From Pseudomonas sp. JUb42 (lineage in GTDB: Bacteria > Pseudomonadota > Gammaproteobacteria > Pseudomonadales > Pseudomonadaceae): 64,000 nucleotides of DNA. The first letter of the stretch is position 1; each line of letters opens with the position of its first letter. Below are positions 58,634 to 64,000 of this stretch, in pieces. Below the pieces are notes generated by a model that was given only the letters and a program-made list of their open reading frames with translations, did no database searches and was not told where the DNA came from. The stretch covers positions 1 through 64,000 of the forward strand of contig NZ_JANUFD010000016.1 of the NCBI RefSeq assembly GCF_024807945.1, given 5' to 3'. The translations under genes were made by a program, and so were the position numbers.

Positions 58634-59353
58634 ATGAACGTATTGGCATCCCCCTTCGAATCCATTGAGCATGCGGTTATCTGGCTGCTGCTGATTTTCT
58701 CCGTCGCAACCTGGGGGCTGGCCCTGCTCAAGGGCGTGCAGTTCGGTCGCCTGAAGAGTCAGGACCGGCGTTTCCACAAGCAATTCTGGGCCGCCTCTAG
58801 CCTGGATTCCGCTGCCGAACTGGCGACCACCCAGCCCGGCGCCGCAGCGCGGGTAGCTCAAGCCGGTTATGCGGCGATTCAGGTGCAGGAAGGTAGTCAA
58901 CAGACCGACCTGGCCCACTCGATCAATCATCAGGACCGTCTGGAGCGGGCGCTGCGTCAACAGATTGTGCGTGAGCGCCGTTCCCTGGAAACCGGTCTGG
59001 CGATCGTCGCCAGTATCGGCAGCACCTCGCCCTTTATCGGTCTGTTCGGCACTGTGTGGGGCATCATGTCGGCGCTCAAAGGCATCAGCGCCGCCGGTTC
59101 CGCCAGCCTGGAAACCGTGGCCGGTCCCATTGGTGCAGCCCTGGTTGCCACAGGCGTCGGTATCGCCGTCGCGGTGCCTGCGGTGTTGGTCTACAACTAT
59201 TTCCTGCGCCGCCTGAAGCTGACGGCTGCCGACCTCGACGACTTTGCCCACGACTTCTACAGCCTGGCGCAGAAAAACGCCTTCCGCGTGCTGCTGCATC
59301 CAGTGCTGAACAAGCCGGCTGCAGGCTCGCAGAAAGTGAAGGAGGCATCCTGA
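58634..59353 (+). CDS. exbB: TonB-system proton channel ExbB
   Basis: A 239-residue MotA/TolQ/ExbB protein with three membrane helices (about residues 13-31, 128-150 and 172-193). The conserved SIGSTSPFIGLFGTVWGIM block spans the second helix. It forms the pentameric channel that drives TonB. The gap to tonB is 45 bases, and exbD begins one base after its stop codon. Confidence 0.95.
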   Translation: MNVLASPFESIEHAVIWLLLIFSVATWGLALLKGVQFGRLKSQDRRFHKQFWAASSLDSAAELATTQPGAAARVAQAGYAAIQVQEGSQQTDLAHSINHQDRLERALRQQIVRERRSLETGLAIVASIGSTSPFIGLFGTVWGIMSALKGISAAGSASLETVAGPIGAALVATGVGIAVAVPAVLVYNYFLRRLKLTAADLDDFAHDFYSLAQKNAFRVLLHPVLNKPAAGSQKVKEAS

Positions 59354-59354
59354 T

Positions 59355-59756
59355 ATGGCCTTCTCCACCCAAGACAGTGACGAGGTGCTCAGCGAGATCA
59401 ACGTGACGCCCTTGGTGGACGTGATGCTGGTGCTGCTGGTGGTGTTTATCGTCACCGCGCCGCTTTTGACCAATTCGATCCCGATAAACCTGCCCAAGAC
59501 TGAATCCGTGGCACCGGTCGAGCAGAAAGACCCGTTGGTCGTCAGCATCGACGACAAGGGCAAGCTGTTCATCAACAAGGACGAAATCCAGCCGGATCTG
59601 CTGCAGACCAACCTGGCTGCAGCCAAGCAGAAGAATCCCGACGTGCGCGTGCAATTGCAGGCGGACAACGGCGTGAACTACGGCGAAGTGGCGCGGGCCA
59701 TGGCCTCCATCGAGAAGGCTGGCATTACCAAATTATCGGTTATCACCGCCAAATGA
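59355..59756 (+). CDS. exbD: TonB-system subunit ExbD
   Basis: A 133-residue partner of ExbB. The single membrane helix carries the proton-binding Asp in NVTPLVDVMLVLLVVFIV (near residue 24), and the periplasmic domain follows with VSIDDKGKLFINKDE and VNYGEVARAMASIEKAG. Ends the operon; a strong terminator lies 90 bases downstream. Confidence 0.95.
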   Translation: MAFSTQDSDEVLSEINVTPLVDVMLVLLVVFIVTAPLLTNSIPINLPKTESVAPVEQKDPLVVSIDDKGKLFINKDEIQPDLLQTNLAAAKQKNPDVRVQLQADNGVNYGEVARAMASIEKAGITKLSVITAK

Positions 59757-59845
59757 GGGGGTAGCCGTAGCGCATTTGTAACAGAGCATCGCTATCTTCA
59801 ACCTCGCTCTCACGCGTTGTGAGCAGGGACTACAGCAGTTTTCTT

Positions 59846-59881
59846 GGGTCACTCCTTAGGCAGGGGGTGGCCCTTTTTTTA
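59846..59881 (+). terminator. Rho-independent terminator after exbD
   Basis: GGGTCACTCC pairs fully with GGGGTGGCCC, with two G-U pairs, and is followed by seven T. It closes the tonB-exbB-exbD transcript. The remaining bases up to 60002 are AT-rich and hold the next promoter. Confidence 0.85.
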
Positions 59882-60002
59882 TGCGGGCTTTTTAATTCGT
59901 ATATTTCTTTTGGGTCTTAATAAATAGCTTCTTATTCCTTAACGAATATATATCCCGTCCCTATACTTGCCCCATGAACGCAACGATGCACGAGGTGACC
60001 CC

Positions 60003-60584
60003 ATGCATAACGAATCGATTCGCTATCTGATCGTGCCAGGCTGGCAAGGGTCGCCTGACGAACATTGGCAGAGCCATTGGCAGAACAGCTTGCCCAATAG
60101 CGCGCGGGTCGAGCAGGACAATTGGCTGCAACCGCGTCTCGAGGACTGGGTGGGTGAACTGCAACGCAGCATCGCCGCCGACGATACCCCGGTGATCCTG
60201 ATTGCCCACAGCCTGGGCTGCGTGACCGTGGCGCATTGGGCGAAGCTGGCACCGTTGGTGTCGTTGCGTCAGGTGCGTGGCGCCTTGCTGGTCGCACCTG
60301 CCGACGTCGAGCGGCCGAACTGCCCGCCGGCGCTGCGCAACTTTGCGCCGATCCCGACGGATCTGCTGCCGTTTCCGACCCAGGTGGTCAGTTCCGACAA
60401 CGATGCCGCCGTCAGCACCCAGCGCGCTTTGACCTTTGCCCGCAACTGGGGCGCCGAGATCGGCATCCTCAGCGAGGCCGGGCATATCAACGTCAAGTCC
60501 GGTCATCAGCGTTGGGAGCAGGGTTTCGCCTATCTGTATCGCCTGCAGGGCCGCATGGAACAACAAGCCCGGCGCCGCGCATGA
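60003..60584 (+). CDS. RBBP9/YdeN-type alpha/beta hydrolase
   Basis: A 193-residue serine hydrolase of the DUF1234/RBBP9 family. The N terminus YLIVPGWQGSPDEHWQSHW (residues 8-26) is diagnostic. The nucleophile is in ILIAHSLGCVTVAHW near residue 70, the Asp in VVSSDNDAAVS, and the His in LSEAGHINVKSG. No substrate is known. The ATG at 60003 is a few bases inside a longer frame. It runs toward the AAA+ gene on the same strand. Confidence 0.9.
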   Translation: MHNESIRYLIVPGWQGSPDEHWQSHWQNSLPNSARVEQDNWLQPRLEDWVGELQRSIAADDTPVILIAHSLGCVTVAHWAKLAPLVSLRQVRGALLVAPADVERPNCPPALRNFAPIPTDLLPFPTQVVSSDNDAAVSTQRALTFARNWGAEIGILSEAGHINVKSGHQRWEQGFAYLYRLQGRMEQQARRRA

Positions 60585-60683
60585 ACTCAATTGACGCGGC
60601 CTGTTTCGCGTTTCTATTACCGACTACGATCGATCCCTTTAGTTAACGCCTGAGTCAATCGTTGGCTCGGGCGGGAGTTTGCC

Positions 60684-61598
60684 ATGAGCCTTCACCCTGA
60701 TCTCGGCCAGCCGCTGCTGACCTTCCCCGACGCTGAAAAAAGTCCCCTGAGCATTCGCGCCAAAGCTCTGGTGTTCGTCGACCCGCGTTCACGGCGCTTG
60801 CGTGAGGAGCTGGAGCTGCGCGCACCTGGCGCCTTGCCGGTGCTGATTCGCGGCGAGTCGGGCACCGGCAAGGAATTGCTGGCACGGCAGATCCATCGCG
60901 GCAGTGACCGCAGCGGATTGTTCGTCTCAGTCAATTGCGCGGCCATCAGCCCGACCTACGCCGATGCCGAATTGTTCGGCTACGCCGCGGGGGCCCATAG
61001 CGGTTCGGTGAGCAGTCGGGCAGGGTGGTTCGGCTCGGCCAATGGCGGCACGCTGTACCTGGATGAAATCGCCGACCTGCCCCTGGCCATTCAGACCAAA
61101 TTGCTGGCGGCCCTGGAAAATCACGAAGTCACTCGCGTCGGCGCCGCCCAACCAAGCCCGGTGGATGTGCGCCTGGTCGCGGCGACCAGTATCGACCTGG
61201 CGCCAGCCGTGGCGGCGGGGAAGTTTCACGAGCGTCTCTATCACTATTTGCGTGAAGGCCAGCTTGAGCTGCCTGCCTTGCGCGAGCGGGTCGGCGATAT
61301 CCTGCCCCTGGCCGAATATTTCCTCGGCATCTACAGCCAGCGCCTGGGCTTTGCCGTGCCACTGATCAGCGAGGCGGCGCAGGCGGCGCTGGAAGCCCAC
61401 AGTTGGCCGGGTAATACCCGGGAGCTGGAGAACGTTATTCACTTTGCCCTGCTGGTCAGCCCAGGCGATGAAGTGCTGGCGCAACATCTGGGTTTGCCTG
61501 AACGCCTGTCCCCCGAAGAGCAGATTCGACGCTTGTTGAATGACGCCGATCTTAAACAACTGGCGGTGCTGAAGCGTCTACTGCAAGAGCTGCCTTGA
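60684..61598 (+). CDS. Stand-alone AAA+ protein related to sigma-54 activators
   Basis: A 304-residue protein that looks like the central domain of a bacterial enhancer-binding protein. Walker A is GESGTGKE (residues 57-64), Walker B GGTLYLDEIA (121-130), and SWPGNTRELENVI follows later. Three usual parts are missing or changed. The N-terminal 40 residues are too short for a sensor domain. The sigma-54-contacting loop, normally GAFTGA, reads GAHSGS (103-108). The C terminus ends after LKRLLQELP with no Fis-type helix-turn-helix. It may therefore not activate sigma-54 promoters. It precedes the MetQ-like gene. Confidence 0.85.
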   Translation: MSLHPDLGQPLLTFPDAEKSPLSIRAKALVFVDPRSRRLREELELRAPGALPVLIRGESGTGKELLARQIHRGSDRSGLFVSVNCAAISPTYADAELFGYAAGAHSGSVSSRAGWFGSANGGTLYLDEIADLPLAIQTKLLAALENHEVTRVGAAQPSPVDVRLVAATSIDLAPAVAAGKFHERLYHYLREGQLELPALRERVGDILPLAEYFLGIYSQRLGFAVPLISEAAQAALEAHSWPGNTRELENVIHFALLVSPGDEVLAQHLGLPERLSPEEQIRRLLNDADLKQLAVLKRLLQELP

Positions 61599-61776
61599 AG
61601 CGGGCACGTGGCGATTAGCCGCTACCCAGCAAAAAGGCATAAGCACTGAAATAAAAAGTATTGTATTGGAATAAAGAATCTCGGTAATGTCCGCTTCACG
61701 CCGCGCCACCAGAGTGCGGCAACTCACTGATAAGCCGTCGTTTTGTGGCGATGGCGCTTTTCGCCAAGGACATAAT

Positions 61777-62559
61777 ATGAAAAAGACTTTCTTGTTGACT
61801 GCACTGGCTGCCGCTCTGTCGATCGGCCTGGCCCACGCCGGCGAAAAACTGGTGGTAGGCGCCACGCCAGTACCCCACGCCGAGATCCTCGAGCTGATCA
61901 AGCCTGAGCTGGCCAAAGAAGGCGTGGACCTGGAAATCAAGGTTTTCACTGACTACGTGCAACCGAACGTGCAGTTGAACGAGAAACGTCTGGACGCCAA
62001 CTACTTCCAGACCAAGCCTTACCTGGACGGTTTCAACAAAGGCAAGGGTGCCAACCTGCAAGTGGGTGTAGGCGTTCACGTTGAACCGTTTGGCGGCTAC
62101 TCGAGCAAGTGGAAGAGCATCAAGGACCTGCCGGACGGCGCAACCATCGCCCTGCCTAACGAAGGCAGCAACGCCGGTCGTGCCCTGCTGCTGCTGCAGA
62201 AAAACGGTTTGATCACCCTGAAAGATCCAACCAACGCGCTGTCGACCACCAAAGACGTGGCCAGCAACCCGAAACATTTCAAGTTCAAAGAACTGGAGTC
62301 GGCCATTCTGCCGCGCGTGTTCAAAGAAGTTGACCTGGACCTGATCAACACCAACTACGCGCTGGAAGCCAAGCTCAGCCCGAAAAAGGATGCGTTGATT
62401 CTGGAAGGTTCCGACTCGCCGTACGTGAACTACCTGGTGACCCGTGAGGACAATGCCCACACCGACGCCATCAACAAGCTGTCCAAGGCCCTGACCAGCC
62501 AACAGGTCAAAGACTTCATCAACAAGAAGTACGACGGTGCGGTTGTGCCAGCGTTCTGA
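61777..62559 (+). CDS. MetQ-family ABC substrate-binding protein
   Basis: A 260-residue periplasmic binding protein of the NLPA/MetQ family, probably for methionine or a related sulphur compound. Residues 1-21 are a signal peptide ending in AHAGEK; there is no lipobox Cys, unlike E. coli MetQ, so the protein should be soluble in the periplasm. Family marks are LVVGATPVPHAEILELIKP, LDANYFQTKPYL and IALPNEGSNAGRALLLLQ. The TauD-like and ABC ATPase genes downstream suggest use of organic sulphur, an inference from context. A terminator follows. Confidence 0.9.
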   Translation: MKKTFLLTALAAALSIGLAHAGEKLVVGATPVPHAEILELIKPELAKEGVDLEIKVFTDYVQPNVQLNEKRLDANYFQTKPYLDGFNKGKGANLQVGVGVHVEPFGGYSSKWKSIKDLPDGATIALPNEGSNAGRALLLLQKNGLITLKDPTNALSTTKDVASNPKHFKFKELESAILPRVFKEVDLDLINTNYALEAKLSPKKDALILEGSDSPYVNYLVTREDNAHTDAINKLSKALTSQQVKDFINKKYDGAVVPAF

Positions 62560-62583
62560 TTGTCGCGTGACAGGCTGAACTGA

Positions 62584-62721
62584 TTAACGCCGACGGCTGG
62601 TAGCAGCGTCGGCGTTTTTATTTGTCTGGGGATCGAGCGCGCGGTTCAGGGCGATCAACAGTTTGACCATGTCTTCCGGATTGCCCTTGAGGGGGTAGTT
62701 GAAGGTCTTCTGGGTTGGCAT
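62584..62721 (-). CDS. Small conserved-looking protein of unknown function
   Basis: A 45-residue reading frame with an ATG at 62721 behind GGAG at workable spacing. The sequence is hydrophilic (TQKTFNYPLKGNPEDMVKLL at the start) and ends in TSRRR. Its last codons run into the terminator of the convergent metQ-like gene. I know no family; coding is plausible because of the ribosome site and the non-random N terminus. Confidence 0.45.
   Translation of the reverse strand: MPTQKTFNYPLKGNPEDMVKLLIALNRALDPQTNKNADAATSRRR
62586..62620 (+). terminator. Rho-independent terminator after the MetQ-like gene
   Basis: AACGCCGACG and CGTCGGCGTT form a ten-pair stem with an 11-base loop, followed by a T-run. 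It overlaps the 3' end of the small gene on the other strand. Confidence 0.92.
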
Positions 62722-62986
62722 ATCGAAATGCTCCTGATTCTTATAGGGCTTTATCACGCGTCCTGCGTAGACCCCGTAACGGGCATTGTGTTCGCATTTG
62801 TCGGAAAACTCCCCGGTCTTTCGTCGGAAAGGGCCGGAATCCCGGACTGACTGCCCAGTCAGTCTGCGTCTGCGGGGTGCTAGCTCGTTAAGTGATATCA
62901 ATATGCCGTAACGGTATTTAAATTCTGATTCTTATATCTATAAAGTCGACTCCCTAAACCACCAGTCTTCTGGAGTCGCAATTCAC

Positions 62987-63883
62987 ATGCCCGCTGCCTC
63001 TCTCGCTTCATCGTCCGCCCAAGCCGCCGCGCAATCGTTCGACGTGCGCCCATTCGCCGAAAAGGTGGGTGCAGAGATCGTCGGGCTGGATTTGTCCAAA
63101 CCTCTGAACGACGCCGATTTTGCCCGCGTGCATCAGGCGCATCTGGACTATCACGTCGTGGTCTTCCGCGACCAGCAGATCACCCCGCAACAGCAGATCG
63201 ATTTCAGCCGCCGTTTCGGCGTGTTGCAGATCCATGTGCTCAAGCAGTTCCTGCTGGCCAATCACCCGGAAATCCTCATCGTGTCCAATATCGTCGAGAA
63301 CGGCCAGCCGGTCGGCCTAGGCGATGCGGGCAAATATTGGCACTCGGACCTGTCCTACAAGGAACTGCCGAGCCTGGGCTCGATGCTCTACGCCCAAGAG
63401 CTGCCAAGCGAAGGCGGCGACACTTTGTTCGCCGACATGCATCGGGCCTGGGACACCCTGCCTGAGCATCTGCGCAAGGCGGTGGAAGGTCGTTCGGCCG
63501 TGCACAACTACACCGCGCGCTACAGCGAAGGCCATAACGCCGCCAGCTGGCGCCCGACCCTGACCCCGGAGCAATTGGCCCAGGTCGTTGAAGTCACCCA
63601 CCCGATCGTGCGTACCCACCCGGAAAACGGCCGCAAGGCGCTGTTCGTCAGCGAAGGTTTCACCACGCGCATCGTCGGCCTGCCGGAAGACGAAAGCCGC
63701 GCCCTGCTGCAGGAAATCTACGACCACAGCGTGCGCCCCGAACATATCTACCGCCATCACTGGCAGGCAAACGACATGGTGTTCTGGGACAACCGTTCGC
63801 TGATCCACCTGGCCGCCGGTTGCCCTGCACACCTGCGTCGCAAGCTGCACCGCACCACCATCCAGGGTGATGCGCCGTTCTGA
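62987..63883 (+). CDS. TauD/TfdA-family Fe(II)/2-oxoglutarate dioxygenase
   Basis: A 298-residue oxygenase that would release sulphite or a related group from an organic substrate, using 2-oxoglutarate and O2. The iron ligands are in YWHSDLSYK (HxD, residues 118-120) and a distal His in WDNRSLIHLAAGCP; the following conserved Arg in RRKLHRTTIQG binds 2-oxoglutarate. It is related to taurine dioxygenase, but the substrate is not fixed by sequence. The next gene, 17 bases on, starts an ABC ATPase, so this is the head of a transport and oxidation cluster. Confidence 0.9.
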   Translation: MPAASLASSSAQAAAQSFDVRPFAEKVGAEIVGLDLSKPLNDADFARVHQAHLDYHVVVFRDQQITPQQQIDFSRRFGVLQIHVLKQFLLANHPEILIVSNIVENGQPVGLGDAGKYWHSDLSYKELPSLGSMLYAQELPSEGGDTLFADMHRAWDTLPEHLRKAVEGRSAVHNYTARYSEGHNAASWRPTLTPEQLAQVVEVTHPIVRTHPENGRKALFVSEGFTTRIVGLPEDESRALLQEIYDHSVRPEHIYRHHWQANDMVFWDNRSLIHLAAGCPAHLRRKLHRTTIQGDAPF

Positions 63884-63900
63884 TTCAGGAGTACCGTTTC

Positions 63901-64000
63901 ATGAATGCTGTTTTGCAAGGCCACACGGCCAGCGAAAGCCCGGTTGCCCAGGCGCTGCCTTTGCAGGCGCCTGAAGCTCTGCTGAAGGTACAGAACGTCA
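63901..64000 (+). CDS. ABC transporter ATP-binding protein, partial
   Basis: The first 33 codons of a gene that runs past the window edge. ATG 63901 follows AGGAG. The end visible, APEALLKVQNV, matches the opening beta strand of nitrate/sulfonate/taurine-type ABC ATPases, after an unusually long N-terminal extension of about 25 residues. The Walker motifs are outside the window, so the call rests on this start and on context. Confidence 0.6.
   Translation, partial: MNAVLQGHTASESPVAQALPLQAPEALLKVQNV

Noticed and set aside
57875..59668. A 597-codon frame opposite tonB-exbB-exbD
   Set aside because: Shadow crossing three genes; its Gly/Arg-rich centre is simply the complement of the TonB Pro-rich spacer.

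Overview
The window is a stretch of a Pseudomonas chromosome, most likely from the P. fluorescens/P. putida lineage. Three things point there: GC-rich coding sequence, many intergenic inverted repeats of the pseudomonad REP type (GTGGGAGCGAGGCTTGCCC and GTGGGAGCGAATTCATTCG families), and gene blocks typical of the genus (gbcAB, glyA-soxBDAG-purU-fdhA, creBCD, bioBFHCD, a fox-like siderophore operon). No rRNA, tRNA, CRISPR array, prophage or transposase was recognised.

Left end (1-3.6 kb): a C homopolymer of about 130 bp, then a GNAT acetyltransferase. An AT-rich islet with two tiny two-helix membrane proteins follows. It is bounded on the far side by a second, partial copy of the acetyltransferase 3' end. 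Next come an N-terminally truncated Rhs-core gene and an array of four repeat units, each with a perfect DnaA-box sequence (TGTGGATAA). A related repeat pair lies at 43.68-43.80 kb.

One-carbon block (3.6-21.9 kb): gbcA and gbcB are divergent and demethylate glycine betaine. A chemoreceptor, a ZapB/ZapA-like pair, threonine aldolase, a TraX-family membrane protein and AlaC follow. The glyA-soxB-soxD-soxA-soxG-purU-fdhA series oxidises sarcosine to glycine and handles the released C1 unit as serine, formate or formaldehyde. REP or heptamer hairpins are inserted between soxA/soxG, soxG/purU and purU/fdhA. A second Rhs-core gene (21.9-22.9 kb) carries the same upstream dyad as the first.

Middle (23-46 kb): an ECF sigma/anti-sigma operon with an unknown third gene, an acyltransferase, a retropepsin-like protein and creBCD. 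Then a glutathione transferase, a Fur-box-preceded sigma/FecR/TonB-receptor/PepSY operon, an exonuclease with a DUF294/CBS protein, an orphan receiver, malate synthase G, a GcvR-like ACT protein, RarD and an SrkA-like kinase.

Right part (46-64 kb): a PhoX phosphatase with a Pho-box-like element, ModE, ComF, and the bioB-F-H-C-D genes behind a BirA-like operator that overlaps the comF start. A low-GC islet holds a secreted protein and an unknown protein in convergent orientation. A LysR regulator, tonB-exbB-exbD and a small hydrolase follow. The window ends in a putative organosulfur cluster: an odd AAA+ protein, a MetQ-like binding protein, a TauD-like dioxygenase and the first codons of an ABC ATPase.

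Best leads for something undescribed are the DnaA-box repeat arrays, the shared dyad upstream of the two Rhs-core genes together with the GNAT-tail duplication, and the stand-alone AAA+ protein whose GAFTGA loop reads GAHSGS. All functional calls are made by eye; none was checked by a database search.
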